The notes: generated by a model not told the origin, from the sequence alone. Shown: positions 5,902 through 14,364, numbered from the stretch's first letter. The stretch: DNA of 36,011 bases from an uncultured Bacteroidia bacterium (GCA_902781705.1 CACZKE010000028.1:1-36011); one strand, 5' to 3'. Numbers and translations: made by a program.

Positions 5902-7251
5902 ATGCCGATGGATACGGGAAAACTGACCGGTCACCTCGCTGCGCTGGGGGCCTATACGATTTTCGGCCTGAACATCGTCTTCTGCAAGGACATTGCGAAT
6001 TCGGAGGCCGTGTCGCCCGTGGTGCTTTTCACCTTCCGGGCGCTGGGGGCGTCGGCCCTGTTCTGGCTGCTGTCCCTCCTGATGCCCCGGGAGAAAGTGG
6101 AGAAGGGGGACTTGCCGAAGATCGCCCTCGCCGGGTTCTTCGGCCTGTTCCTGACGCAGATGGCCTTCCTCCTGGCCATTCCCATGGCGACGGCTATCGA
6201 CACGGCCATCCTGAGTACGCTGGGACCGGTGTTCACGATGTTCTTCGCGTATATTTTCCTGAAAGAACCCATTACCGGAAAGAAGGCGGGCGGCGTGGCC
6301 CTGAGCCTGGCCGGCGTCATCTTCCTGATCCTGAATTCGGTCCATGCCGGGGGCGCATCGACCAGCAAACCGTTGGGTATCATCCTGTTGCTGGTGAACA
6401 GCCTCACTTTCGCCCTGTATCTGGGAAAGTTCCGGCCGCTCATCGCCAAATACAGCGTCGTGACCTTCATGAAGTGGGCGTTTCTTTTCTGCCTGCTGCT
6501 CGCCCTGCCGTTTTCGGCGAAGGGGCTTGTGGAGACGGACTATGCGGCGATTCCGGTAAATGTCCGCTGGGAGATCGGTTACCTGGTCTTCTTCGCCACT
6601 TTCGTGGCGTATTTCCTCATCCCCGTGGGCCAGAAACACTTACGGCCCACGCTGGTGAGCATGTATTCCTACCTGCAGCCCATCATCGCGGCCGTCGTGA
6701 GCATCTGGGCCGGCCTGGATACCCTCACCTGGCAGAAATGCCTCGCCACGGTGCTCATCGTGGGCGGCGTGATCCTCGTGAGCCGCAGCCGTGCGGCGGC
6801 GCAAACGGCCCCTGATGCAAAAGGGAAAGCCGTTCCTGTGCCGGAAACTCCTCACAAGCGCATTGAGGTCGTCGCGGCTATCATCCGCAAGGGAGATCGC
6901 ATCTTCGCGACACAGCGGGGGTACGGCGACTGGAAGGACTGGTGGGAGTTCCCGGGCGGGAAGATGGAGCCGGGGGAAACCCGTGAAGCCGCTCTCGTAC
7001 GGGAAATCCGGGAGGAACTCTCTGCCGACATCCACATCGACTCTTTCCTCCGCACCGTGGAGTGGGATTATCCCGCCTTCCACCTGACCCTGCATTGCTT
7101 TATGTGTTCGCTGGAAGGCGAAGCCCTGCACCTGAACGAACATGAAGCCGCCCGCTGGCTGTCCGCTTCCGAACTCTCCTCCGTCCGCTGGCTTCCCGCC
7201 GACGAGGACCTCCTGCCGCTGATTGAAAGGGAGTTACAGTCTGGCCTTTAA
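5902..7251 (+). CDS. EamA/DMT transporter fused to a C-terminal Nudix hydrolase
   Basis: One uninterrupted frame of 449 residues joins two families. Residues 1-300 form an EamA drug/metabolite transporter with about ten membrane helices in two similar halves (LGAYTIFGLNIVFCKDIANS; HLRPTLVSMYSYLQPIIA). A polar linker, about residues 300-312 (AAAQTAPDAKGKAVPVP), leads to a MutT-like Nudix domain, about 318-445, with the full Nudix box GGKMEPGETREAALVREI followed by REEL. The RIFATQRGYGDWKDWWEFPGG stretch resembles MutT/8-oxo-dGTPase and CTP-pyrophosphohydrolase types. The ATG at 5908 is an alternative start. The Nudix part should face the cytoplasm. Substrates of both halves are unknown. Confidence 0.88.
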   Translation: MPMDTGKLTGHLAALGAYTIFGLNIVFCKDIANSEAVSPVVLFTFRALGASALFWLLSLLMPREKVEKGDLPKIALAGFFGLFLTQMAFLLAIPMATAIDTAILSTLGPVFTMFFAYIFLKEPITGKKAGGVALSLAGVIFLILNSVHAGGASTSKPLGIILLLVNSLTFALYLGKFRPLIAKYSVVTFMKWAFLFCLLLALPFSAKGLVETDYAAIPVNVRWEIGYLVFFATFVAYFLIPVGQKHLRPTLVSMYSYLQPIIAAVVSIWAGLDTLTWQKCLATVLIVGGVILVSRSRAAAQTAPDAKGKAVPVPETPHKRIEVVAAIIRKGDRIFATQRGYGDWKDWWEFPGGKMEPGETREAALVREIREELSADIHIDSFLRTVEWDYPAFHLTLHCFMCSLEGEALHLNEHEAARWLSASELSSVRWLPADEDLLPLIERELQSGL

Positions 7252-7263
7252 GACAAGACAGCG

Positions 7264-7926
7264 CTATTCCTCCGCCCGCAGATAGCCGTGCCGGACCAGG
7301 TCCTCCCGGCAATGGACCGGGCTGGTATAGCCGTCGGCAATCACGAAAAGGTTGTCCGCCACAGAAGAGAGGGCGTCGTAGTTATGGTCCGTGACGATGA
7401 TGCCATGATCTTCGCTCCGTTCCCGGATCAGTGCCTTGACTTCGTCGATATTCACCGGATCGACCTGTGTGAACGGTTCGTCCAGGATGTAGAAAGGAGC
7501 GTCGCTCAGCAGCACCAGGTACAGTTCCGCCAGGCGGGCTTCACCTCCGGAGAGTTCATAGAGGGGCGAATCATAGTGCCGGGAGAACTGGGGAGCGCGA
7601 TTCACGAAGGTCCAGTAGTTTACGCCATAGAGGTCGAACGCCCGGTGCAGCTTCATCCCTTCGGGAATCAGCCGGCCTTGGGGAAGATATTTGATGGAAT
7701 AGCCGATCTTCCTGCGATCTACGGGTTTCCCGTCGATGCTTACCATGACATTCTCCACCTTCAAGCCGCCCATCAGGGCCCGGAACATGCAGGATTTGCC
7801 GGCACCGTTGCGGCCCAGAAGACCGGTGACCATTCCTGTTTCGGAGGTGATGTACCCGCCGCTCAGGACCGTCTTCTGACCGAAGCGGACCACCACGCTG
7901 TCCACGATGAGCCGATGCTTATCCAT
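7264..7926 (-). CDS. ABC transporter ATP-binding protein
   Basis: This 220-residue ATPase has all canonical motifs: Walker A GLLGRNGAGKSC, signature LSGGEARLAEL, Walker B FYILDEPF and an H-loop in VTDHNYD. Length and layout are those of a stand-alone ATPase of the LptB/CcmA-like type. Its start codon overlaps the 3' end of the small membrane-protein gene by 8 bp, pointing to translational coupling and a shared complex. The substrate cannot be inferred. It ends 12 bp from the converging EamA-Nudix gene. Confidence 0.88.
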   Translation of the reverse strand: MDKHRLIVDSVVVRFGQKTVLSGGYITSETGMVTGLLGRNGAGKSCMFRALMGGLKVENVMVSIDGKPVDRRKIGYSIKYLPQGRLIPEGMKLHRAFDLYGVNYWTFVNRAPQFSRHYDSPLYELSGGEARLAELYLVLLSDAPFYILDEPFTQVDPVNIDEVKALIRERSEDHGIIVTDHNYDALSSVADNLFVIADGYTSPVHCREDLVRHGYLRAEE

Positions 7927-8239
7927 AGATCAGATGCATGATGGCCATGAGGATGGCGAGTACCAAAAAGTCGATGACGATAACGCTGGCAAGCAGTTTC
8001 CTTCGTGAAAGTCCCAGATTGATGTAGAAGAAGATGGCATCCCGGTCGCTGAACTGCTTCATCAGGAATAGCGTGATGGCCGTGACTACAGTCTTTATGA
8101 TGAAGGAATCCACCATAAACGTGTAGGAAAAACCGCCGGACTGGAATCCGGCGCACACCAGGTTATACACCGCACCTATCAGGAAAAGGCCTTTCCCATA
8201 GCGCCATGTCAGTGATATGCGGTCCCGAAGGGTCATCAT
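7919..8239 (-). CDS. Small membrane protein, probable partner of the ABC ATPase
   Basis: I place the start at the ATG at 8239 (MMTLRDRISLTWRYGKGLFL), giving 106 residues; the frame runs on upstream but there it is only the antisense of the MATE gene. There are about three hydrophobic segments: LFLIGAVYNLVCAGF, FIIKTVVTAITLFLM and LLASVIVIDFLVLAILMAIM. The loop FFYINLGLSRRKLLA resembles the coupling motif seen in ABC-2-like permeases of Bacteroidota (iNlGlsrrkL), but the protein is far shorter than a normal permease. It overlaps the ATPase start, so a minimal two-gene ABC system is likely. No family is recognised with confidence. Confidence 0.72.
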   Translation of the reverse strand: MMTLRDRISLTWRYGKGLFLIGAVYNLVCAGFQSGGFSYTFMVDSFIIKTVVTAITLFLMKQFSDRDAIFFYINLGLSRRKLLASVIVIDFLVLAILMAIMHLIYG

Positions 8240-8290
8240 GCCGAAGTCGGTATCCTGCAAAAAATAAACCAGCAGGCCGAATAAAAATGC

Positions 8291-8298
8291 TATCTTTG
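8291..8298 (+). promoter_or_regulatory. -7 box for the MATE gene, start almost leaderless
   Basis: TATCTTTG matches TAnnTTTG exactly and ends only 7 bp before the ATG at 8306. If transcription starts the usual few bases after the box, the mRNA would have almost no leader. Confidence 0.6.
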
Positions 8299-8305
8299 CA
8301 GCCCC

Positions 8306-9637
8306 ATGGAAATCGCGCTGCAGGGACATTACGGATACAGGCGGCTGGTGTGGTCGTCGGTGCCGAGCATCCTGATGATGCTCGTGGGGAGCATATACAG
8401 CGTGGTGGACGGGCTGTTCGTGTCCAATTTCGTGGGGACGTCGGCCTTTGCGGCGCTCAATATCATCTGGCCGGCGGTGATGATCGTGGGGGCGCTGGGG
8501 CTGATGATCGGCACCGGCGGGGCGGCGCTGGTGTCGCAGACGATGGGCCAGGGCGACTGTTACCGGGCAGATGTCATCTTCTCCATGCTCATCCGTTTCA
8601 CGATCGTCCTGTCGCTGGTCTTCATGGTGCCGCTGCTCCTTTTCATGGAGCCGCTGGCCCGGCTGCTGGGCGCGGAGGGGGAGACGGTAAGACTTTGTGT
8701 GATATACGGTTCCATCTGTACCATCGGCCTTCCGGCCTTCATGCTGCAGATGTGTTTCCAGTCCTTTTACATGACGGCGGAACGGCCGCAGCTGGGGACG
8801 CTCATGTCCATCGTCTGCGCGGTCACGAACATGGCCCTCGACGCCCTTTTCATCGTCGTCTTCCATTGGGGGCTGGCCGGGGCGGCGGCCGCGTCGATGC
8901 TGGCCTGCTGCGTGGGCGGCTTCTTCCCGCTATGGTATTTTTCCAGCCGTCACAACCGCAGCTCGCTGCGGATGGTGCCCGGGAAGATGGAACGGGAACC
9001 CCTCCTGCAGGCCTCCAGCAACGGACTGTCCGAGTACGTGGGCAATATCTCTTTCAACGTCCTCGCCATCTGCTACAATCTCCAGCTCCTCAGGATGATG
9101 GGCGAGAACGGGGTGGCGGCCTATTCGGTCCTCCTGTATTACGGCTATATTTTCGCCGCCGTTTTCTTCGGGTACAACATCACGGTGACGCCCATCATCG
9201 GCTATAATTACGGAGCCGGTAATACGAAGGAACTGAGGAGTTTGCTGCGGCATTCCCTCATCCTCCTGCTGGTGCTCGGTGCCTTGATGACGCTGGTGTC
9301 GGAGATATCCGCCGGACCGGCGGCGCGGCTGTTCGTGGGCTACGATCCGGAACTGTCGGCCCTGACGAAACATGCGATCCGGCTGTATATGATCAGCTTC
9401 TTCATCGCCGGGGTGAACCTGTTCACATCGGCCTGGTTCACGGGGCTCGGGAACGGGAAGGTGTCGGCGACCGTATCCTTCATCCGGAATCTCGTGTTCG
9501 AACTGGGCTTCGTCTTCCTGCTGCCCGCCGTCATGGGCGGCGACGGCATCTGGCTCGCCGTGGACGCGGCCGACCTGTGCTGCCTCATCCTCTGCGTCAG
9601 CCTCCTTGTGGCCTACCGCAAGCGGTACGGGTATTGA
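8306..9637 (+). CDS. MATE-family efflux transporter
   Basis: The 443-residue inner-membrane protein has the 12-helix layout of MATE antiporters, which export cationic drugs or metabolites using Na+ or H+ gradients. Visible family features are the N-terminal segment LVWSSVPSILMMLVGSIYSVVDGLFVSNFVG, the FQSFYMTAERPQLGTLMSIV region ending the first half and the equivalent FTSAWFTGLGNGKVSATVSFIRN in the second half. The start is fixed by similarity of MEIALQGHYGYRRLVWSS to other MATE N-termini. It is divergent from the ABC pair and converges on menA with a 2-bp gap. Confidence 0.92.
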   Translation: MEIALQGHYGYRRLVWSSVPSILMMLVGSIYSVVDGLFVSNFVGTSAFAALNIIWPAVMIVGALGLMIGTGGAALVSQTMGQGDCYRADVIFSMLIRFTIVLSLVFMVPLLLFMEPLARLLGAEGETVRLCVIYGSICTIGLPAFMLQMCFQSFYMTAERPQLGTLMSIVCAVTNMALDALFIVVFHWGLAGAAAASMLACCVGGFFPLWYFSSRHNRSSLRMVPGKMEREPLLQASSNGLSEYVGNISFNVLAICYNLQLLRMMGENGVAAYSVLLYYGYIFAAVFFGYNITVTPIIGYNYGAGNTKELRSLLRHSLILLLVLGALMTLVSEISAGPAARLFVGYDPELSALTKHAIRLYMISFFIAGVNLFTSAWFTGLGNGKVSATVSFIRNLVFELGFVFLLPAVMGGDGIWLAVDAADLCCLILCVSLLVAYRKRYGY

Positions 9638-9639
9638 CT

Positions 9640-10545
9640 CTAGAACAGATGCGCGCAGAACCCCAAGCCTGCGAGCAGGCAGAAGAGGAAGGTGGCGATG
9701 ACGAGGAGGGGGAGCATCGGGTCGAGCGCCTTGCCGGTACGCTGCCAGACGCCGCGGAGATGCAGCACGAACAGCGGCAGGGTGGCCACAAAGAGGTAGT
9801 GCCACCAGGAGAACATCCGTAACTGGCAGTAAACCAGCATGAAGACCCATCCCAGGACAATCAGGACGGTCTGGTAGATTTTCGCCTTCCTTTCACCCAG
9901 GCGGATCGCCACGGTGACGCGGTTCGCGGCGTCGGTTTCCATGTCGCGGATGTTATTCACATTCAGGACGCCGATGGAGAAGCAGCCCACGGCGGCCCCG
10001 GGCAGGAGCAGTCGCCAGAACAGGGTGTGGCTGGCCACGAAATAGGCCCCGAGCACGGCCACGATGCCGAAAAACAGGAACACATAGAGGTCCCCGAGCC
10101 CGCGGTATCCGTACGGGTTCCGGCCGAGGGTGTATTTCATCGCGCCCATGATGGCGGCGGCGCCGAGGAGCAGCACCAGGATGGACGTCATGTCCCACAG
10201 CGTGCCGAACGAAACCAGGGTCATTGCCGTGCCGGAAACGATGCACAGGCCTACGAACAGGGCGATGAGCCCTTTCATCTCCCCGATGGTCAGGACGCCC
10301 CCGTTGAGTCCGTACTGCGGGCCCTGGCGGTCCGCCGTGTCCGTCCCGTGCAGGACGTCGCCCAGTTCGTTGGAAAGGTTGGACAGGATCTGGAGGCAGA
10401 CGGTCGTGAGGATGATCAGGAGGGCCACCCAGACATTCACGCGGAAATCGGCCGTGGCAAGGAGGATGCCCAGCAGGACGCCGCCCGCGGACAGCGGCAG
10501 GGTACGGAGCCGCATCGAAGCGATGGCGGCACGGAACTTATTCAT
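9640..10545 (-). CDS. menA: 1,4-dihydroxy-2-naphthoate prenyltransferase
   Basis: The 301-residue UbiA-family membrane enzyme attaches the isoprenoid tail in menaquinone synthesis. The two Asp-rich, Mg-diphosphate-binding motifs are present: NLSNELGDVLHGTDTADRQG (first) and NNIRDMETDAANRVTVAIRL (second). The N-terminus (AAIASMRLRTLPLSAGGVLLG) is typical of MenA. About nine hydrophobic helices fit the family. It overlaps the upstream glycosyltransferase-like gene by 8 bp, and the pair follows lepA directly. No other men genes are in the window. Confidence 0.93.
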   Translation of the reverse strand: MNKFRAAIASMRLRTLPLSAGGVLLGILLATADFRVNVWVALLIILTTVCLQILSNLSNELGDVLHGTDTADRQGPQYGLNGGVLTIGEMKGLIALFVGLCIVSGTAMTLVSFGTLWDMTSILVLLLGAAAIMGAMKYTLGRNPYGYRGLGDLYVFLFFGIVAVLGAYFVASHTLFWRLLLPGAAVGCFSIGVLNVNNIRDMETDAANRVTVAIRLGERKAKIYQTVLIVLGWVFMLVYCQLRMFSWWHYLFVATLPLFVLHLRGVWQRTGKALDPMLPLLVIATFLFCLLAGLGFCAHLF

Positions 10546-11200
10546 ACATAGAGATGTTATGGATCACGAAACGCCGGAAGGCACTGCGGAGGAAGAACCA
10601 GACGGCGACGAAAGGTCCCTTGGTGCGGAGGTCCAGCAGGAAGTCCGAGCCGAGGGTGCGGTCCGGATCGGGACGCACCGGACAGGTGCAGGTGATGCCC
10701 GGGGCAATGACGCTGGGATACCCGGCCTTGCGGGCCCGGATCGCATAGTCGAAGCCGGCGAGCTGGCCGCGGTAGCGCCCGCCCAGCAGGCCGATGCGCC
10801 TGTACACCACGGACGGGATGAGGGCAAACAGCCCGTCGAACATCTTGCAGGCCACGGGAATCACCGGATCCGGCTGCAGGAGGCGCCGTCCGCGGCCGAA
10901 ACCGCCGCTGACGATGTTCCCTTCCCCATCCTGCACGGTGCCCACCAGAAGGGCCCGGTCACCCAGGAAGGAGGAATTGTCCAGCAGGCTGTAGATGGCG
11001 CCGTCCACCGGCGTCACGAGCCCGTGGACCCAGATGTAGAAGTCCTTCTCGCCCGCTTCGCGCCAGGCGGCGTCCAGGTCCGGGTTCACGAAAACCTCGA
11101 ACGTGAACTCGTCCTCGGGAATCGTGCCGATCTGCCGCCGGCACTCGGCGACGACGGCCTCGGAGGCCTCGGCATAGATGAGCAGGGCGACGGTTTTCAT
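10538..11200 (-). CDS. Glycosyltransferase-like protein (GT2-like, tentative)
   Basis: This 220-residue protein lacks a signal peptide. The stretch ACKMFDGLFALIPSVVYRRIGLLGGRYRGQLAGFDYAIRARKAGY resembles the C-terminal acceptor-side part of GT2 enzymes (FALIPRxVYRRIGxLdxxYfhxxgDxDYaLRaRkaGy). The N-terminal DFYIWVHGLVTPVDGAIYSL segment would hold the nucleotide-sugar site, although no clean DxD is seen, so activity is uncertain. The start codon shares one base with the lepA stop (TGATG) and the end overlaps menA by 8 bp, so it belongs to a tightly coupled operon. Confidence 0.6.
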   Translation of the reverse strand: MKTVALLIYAEASEAVVAECRRQIGTIPEDEFTFEVFVNPDLDAAWREAGEKDFYIWVHGLVTPVDGAIYSLLDNSSFLGDRALLVGTVQDGEGNIVSGGFGRGRRLLQPDPVIPVACKMFDGLFALIPSVVYRRIGLLGGRYRGQLAGFDYAIRARKAGYPSVIAPGITCTCPVRPDPDRTLGSDFLLDLRTKGPFVAVWFFLRSAFRRFVIHNISMYE

Positions 11201-12987
11201 CAGTCGAGTTTCAACACCGCCATGAACGCACTCTGGGGCACCTGGACGGTACCGATCTGGCGCATCCGCTTCTTGCCTTCCTTCTGCTTCTCGAGGAGTT
11301 TGCGCTTACGGGTGACGTCGCCGCCGTAGCACTTGGCCGTCACGTCCTTGCGCACCTGGCGGACCGTTTCGCGGGCGATGATCTTCGCGCCGATCGCCGC
11401 CTGGACGGCGATGTCGAACTGCTGGCGCGGGATGAGTTCCTTGAGTTTCAGGCAGATCTTGCGGCCGAAGTCGTAGGCGTGGTCCTCGTGGATGAGGGTG
11501 GAGAGGGCGTCGGCCGGGTCTCCGTTCAGGAGGATGTCCAGTTTCACGAGCCGCGCCGGACGGAACTCCGTGACGTGGTAATCGAAAGAGGCGTAGCCCT
11601 TGGAGATGGACTTGAGCTTGTCGTAGAAGTCGAAGACCACCTCCGACAGGGGCATGTCGTAGTTCAGTTCCACCCGGTCGGTGGTCAGGTAGTGCTGGCC
11701 GATGAGGGTGCCCCGCTTGTCCATGCACAGTTTCATGATGGGGCCGTAGAAATCGGACTTGGAGATGATCTGGGCGCGGATATAGGGCTCTTCGATATGG
11801 TCGATGAGGGTCTGCGGCGGGAGGCCGGAGGGATTGTGGACATCGACCACCTCGCCCTTGGTCGTATAGACCTTGTAGGACACGTTCGGGACGGTGGTGA
11901 TCACGTCCATGTTGAATTCCCGGAACAGGCGTTCCTGCACGATCTCGAGGTGCAGCAAACCCAGGAAGCCGCAGCGGAAACCGAATCCGAGGGCCAGCGA
12001 GCTCTCGGGCTCATAGACGAAGGAGGCGTCGTTGAGTTGGAACTTCTCCAGCGTAGCGCGGAGTTCCTCGAACTTGGAGGCATCGACCGGATACAGGCCC
12101 GCGAAGACCATCGGCTTCACCTCCTCGAATCCCGCAATCGCCTGGGAACAAGGGTTGTCCACGTGCGTGATGGTATCGCCCACCTTCACTTCCACGGCGG
12201 CCTTGATGCCGGAGATGATATAGCCCACGTCGCCGGTGCGCACCTCGCCCGTGGGGTTCAGCTTGAGCTTGAGATTGCCGATTTCCTCGGCCTCGTATTC
12301 CTTGCCGGTATTGAAAAACTTCACCTTGTCGCCCTTGCGGATCGTGCCGTTCACGACCTTGAAATAGGCGATGATGCCGCGGAAGGAATTGAACACGGAG
12401 TCGAAGATGAGGGCCTGCAGGGGCGCTTCCGGATCCCCCTTCGGGGCCGGGACCTTGTCCACGATGGCGTCCAGCACGGCCGGTACGCCCTCACCCGTGC
12501 GGGCGGAGACGCGGTACACGTCCTCCGGGTCGCAGCCCAGCAGGTCGCACACCTGGTCCGTCACCAGTTCCGGCTGCGCGGAATCCATGTCGATCTTGTT
12601 CAGCACCGGGATAATCTCCAGCCCGTGGTCGATGGCCTGGTACAGGTTGGAAATCGTCTGCGCCTGGATACCCTGGGAAGCGTCCACCACGAGCAGCGCC
12701 CCTTCGCAGGAGGCGATGCTTCGCGACACCTCATAGCTGAAGTCCACGTGGCCGGGGGTGTCGATGAGGTTCAGCCGGTAGGTCTCCCCGCCGCGGGTGT
12801 ACTCCATCTGGATCGCGTGGCTCTTGATGGTGATGCCCTTCTCCCGCTCCAGGTCCATGTCGTCCAGCACCTGGTTCTCCATCTCCCGGTCGCTGAGCGT
12901 ACGCGTCAGTTCCAGCAGCCGGTCCGCCAGCGTGCTTTTTCCATGGTCGATATGCGCAATGATGCAAAAGTTGCGGATGTTCTTCAT
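11200..12987 (-). CDS. lepA: Elongation factor 4 (LepA), ribosome back-translocating GTPase
   Basis: The 595-residue GTPase begins [26 protein letters not shown] with the G1 motif at residues 11-19. The effector region, [12 protein letters not shown] and the domain IV/LepA-specific C-terminus ([63 protein letters not shown]) are all present. I chose the ATG at 12987 because it starts the conserved N-terminus; an in-frame TTG 9 bp upstream lies inside the promoter box. It leads an operon with the glycosyltransferase-like gene and menA. Confidence 0.97.
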   Translation of the reverse strand: MKNIRNFCIIAHIDHGKSTLADRLLELTRTLSDREMENQVLDDMDLEREKGITIKSHAIQMEYTRGGETYRLNLIDTPGHVDFSYEVSRSIASCEGALLVVDASQGIQAQTISNLYQAIDHGLEIIPVLNKIDMDSAQPELVTDQVCDLLGCDPEDVYRVSARTGEGVPAVLDAIVDKVPAPKGDPEAPLQALIFDSVFNSFRGIIAYFKVVNGTIRKGDKVKFFNTGKEYEAEEIGNLKLKLNPTGEVRTGDVGYIISGIKAAVEVKVGDTITHVDNPCSQAIAGFEEVKPMVFAGLYPVDASKFEELRATLEKFQLNDASFVYEPESSLALGFGFRCGFLGLLHLEIVQERLFREFNMDVITTVPNVSYKVYTTKGEVVDVHNPSGLPPQTLIDHIEEPYIRAQIISKSDFYGPIMKLCMDKRGTLIGQHYLTTDRVELNYDMPLSEVVFDFYDKLKSISKGYASFDYHVTEFRPARLVKLDILLNGDPADALSTLIHEDHAYDFGRKICLKLKELIPRQQFDIAVQAAIGAKIIARETVRQVRKDVTAKCYGGDVTRKRKLLEKQKEGKKRMRQIGTVQVPQSAFMAVLKLD

Positions 12988-12993
12988 AACTTG

Positions 12994-13001
12994 CAAAGAT
13001 A
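12994..13001 (-). promoter_or_regulatory. -7 box for lepA, start almost leaderless
   Basis: The minus strand reads TATCTTTG, ending 6 bp before the lepA ATG, so the transcript should begin at or within a few bases of the start codon. No -33 TTG is obvious at the expected distance. Confidence 0.6.
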
Positions 13002-13036
13002 CGCATTTTCTTGCAGATATCGTGTTTCGCCGTCCG

Positions 13037-13081
13037 GAGCACTTTTGTGGTGCTCAAATGGCACCTCAGACGTGAGCGTCG
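13037..13081. other. Stacked small hairpins between the ExbB-like gene and lepA
   Basis: GAGCAC (13037-13042) pairs with GTGCTC (13050-13055) around a 7-nt loop, GGTGC (13049-13053) could instead pair with GCACC (13061-13065), and GACG-TGAG-CGTC lies at 13070-13081. They follow the minus-strand ExbB-like gene. No U-run follows, so this is at best a weak or factor-dependent terminator; the two overlapping stems are mutually exclusive. Confidence 0.4.
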
Positions 13082-13084
13082 TAC

Positions 13085-13432
13085 TTACAGTCGCGGCTTC
13101 TTGACAATCCGGACGATGAGGGAAAGCAGATAGATGATGATACCGTAGAAGACAGGGATCAGGCCGACTTTCATCCCGCCGAAGAAAACGCCGGGCGAAA
13201 TCAGGTCGAAAATGCCCCTTACCCCGTCTCCCTGGTCCATGGAAACCTGCTGCAAGGCCTGGAACATCTGGCACAGGCCGATAAGGTATGTCAGGAATCC
13301 GAAAACCAGGGCGAAGGATCCGATTTCCTTGACCCAGCGGGGGGCTTTCCAAGCGGCGAAAAAGACGGCGACCAGGAGGACGGTGAGGATGGTCATGTAT
13401 CCGGCACCTCCTTGCATGAATACTTTAAACAT
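13085..13432 (-). CDS. Small MotA/TolQ/ExbB-like membrane protein
   Basis: The 115-residue protein has three hydrophobic segments (YMTILTVLLVAVFFAAW; IGSFALVFGFLTYLIGLCQMFQAL; GLIPVFYGIIIYLLSLIVRIV). The order and the phrase FGFLTYLIGLCQMFQALQ followed by a cytoplasmic stretch resemble the pore helices of MotA/TolQ/ExbB proton channels, but it is about half the usual length and no ExbD/TolR partner is nearby. In Bacteroidota similar short proteins are annotated in this family; the function is unknown. It is divergent from the membrane LytTR gene. Confidence 0.6.
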   Translation of the reverse strand: MFKVFMQGGAGYMTILTVLLVAVFFAAWKAPRWVKEIGSFALVFGFLTYLIGLCQMFQALQQVSMDQGDGVRGIFDLISPGVFFGGMKVGLIPVFYGIIIYLLSLIVRIVKKPRL

Positions 13433-13467
13433 GGGACAACAGTTTTAATGGATTTGACATTCTGGGC

Positions 13468-13498
13468 CAAAGGTAAGGGTTGGCCGCCCTTTCCCCAA
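13468..13498 (-). promoter_or_regulatory. Promoter of the ExbB-like gene
   Basis: Reading the minus strand, TTG (13498-13496), 20 bp and TACCTTTG (13475-13468) match the Bacteroidota promoter. The ATG at 13432 lies 35 bp further. Confidence 0.65.
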
Positions 13499-13571
13499 AC
13501 CGAAACCCCACGATGAAATGTCAAATCCCCCTTTTCGCACCCGGGCTCCGCTGGAAATTCGTTTTTTATGC

Positions 13572-13579
13572 TATTTTTG
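13572..13579 (+). promoter_or_regulatory. -7 box for the membrane LytTR gene
   Basis: TATTTTTG fits TAnnTTTG and ends 10 bp before the ATG at 13590. This supports the internal ATG as start rather than the earlier in-frame ATG at 13518. Confidence 0.55.
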
Positions 13580-13589
13580 CATCAGTCCG

Positions 13590-14297
13590 ATGAAACGTTT
13601 TCTGGTCATATCCTATTGGGTGGTTTCCATCCTGCTGGTGGCGGTTGTCCTCACCAGCGTCGGTTACAGTTTCCTGGAAGCGCTGTTCATCGGGTCGATG
13701 TTCCTCCCCGGCGCATTGGCAGCCAAGTACTTTTTCCCGAAGGTGAAGGGCGTCAAGGACACGGTCTTCGTCACGTTTGGAATCCTGGTCGGGGAAATGC
13801 TTCTGTTCCTGATTGCTCATTACATCATCCTCACTTTCCGGGTGAACCTGCCGGTCTGGGTCCTGGAATGGCCGGACATTCCCCACATCCTGACCAATCC
13901 CGTTTTCATCGCCATCATCCTGACATCGCTCGCGGCCGGTGGCTATTTCTTCGACTCTTGGTTGGACCGGACGCGCCCCTCCCGTCCGGCCCCCATCACG
14001 TTCACATCGGACCGGAAACCGGTGACGCTCCCGCTGGAGGAAATCCTGTACGTCGAATCCAACGACGACATCACCACCGTCATCGCGACCGGCGACCGCC
14101 TCTTCCGGAACAAGACCCCCATCTCCCAGTGGGAAGCCATCCTGAGGCCCCATTTCCTCCGCATCCATCGGTCCTACCTCGTCAACAAGGAGGCAATCAC
14201 CCGGGTCGATGGGGACCTCCTCTACGTCAATGACATCGAACTTCCCATTTCCCGCAAGTACAAGGATGCGGTCCTGAAAGCCTGCTCTGTTTCGTGA
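13590..14297 (+). CDS. Membrane-anchored LytTR-domain transcriptional regulator
   Basis: The 235-residue protein has four predicted membrane helices in residues 1-130 (ISYWVVSILLVAVVLTSVGY; FIGSMFLPGALAAKYF; TVFVTFGILVGEMLLFLIAHYIIL; PVFIAIILTSLAAGGYFF). A LytTR DNA-binding domain follows at about 140-235 (LEEILYVESNDDITTVIATGDRLFRNKTPISQWEAIL; FLRIHRSYLVNKEAITRVDGD). There is no receiver domain, so the signal is probably sensed by the membrane part. It converges on the LytTR response regulator and diverges from the ExbB-like gene, which it may control. Confidence 0.85.
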   Translation: MKRFLVISYWVVSILLVAVVLTSVGYSFLEALFIGSMFLPGALAAKYFFPKVKGVKDTVFVTFGILVGEMLLFLIAHYIILTFRVNLPVWVLEWPDIPHILTNPVFIAIILTSLAAGGYFFDSWLDRTRPSRPAPITFTSDRKPVTLPLEEILYVESNDDITTVIATGDRLFRNKTPISQWEAILRPHFLRIHRSYLVNKEAITRVDGDLLYVNDIELPISRKYKDAVLKACSVS

Positions 14298-14320
14298 GCG
14301 GATAAAGCCAGGATGGGGAG

Positions 14321-14342
14321 ATTCCCGGTCGGGGCCGGGAAT
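14321..14342. terminator. Palindrome between convergent LytTR genes
   Basis: ATTCCCGG (14321-14328) and CCGGGAAT (14335-14342) form a perfect 8-bp stem with loop TCGGGG. It lies in the 67-bp gap between two converging genes, so it could end transcription in both directions, although no T-run follows on either strand. The form (GATTCCCGG...CCGGGAATGAC) resembles dispersed palindromes known from many bacteria, so it may also be a REP-like element. Confidence 0.5.
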
Positions 14343-14364
14343 GACGGAGGAGAAACCAGGAAGC

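Noticed and set aside
4438-6639. 733-codon minus-strand open frame opposite metY and the EamA-Nudix gene
   Set aside because: Polar Gln/Gly/Arg-rich antisense translation without family character, crossing two promoters of real genes.
13037-13081. Intrinsic terminator for the ExbB-like gene
   Set aside because: Hairpins exist but no U-run follows on the transcribed strand, so I list them only as structure.
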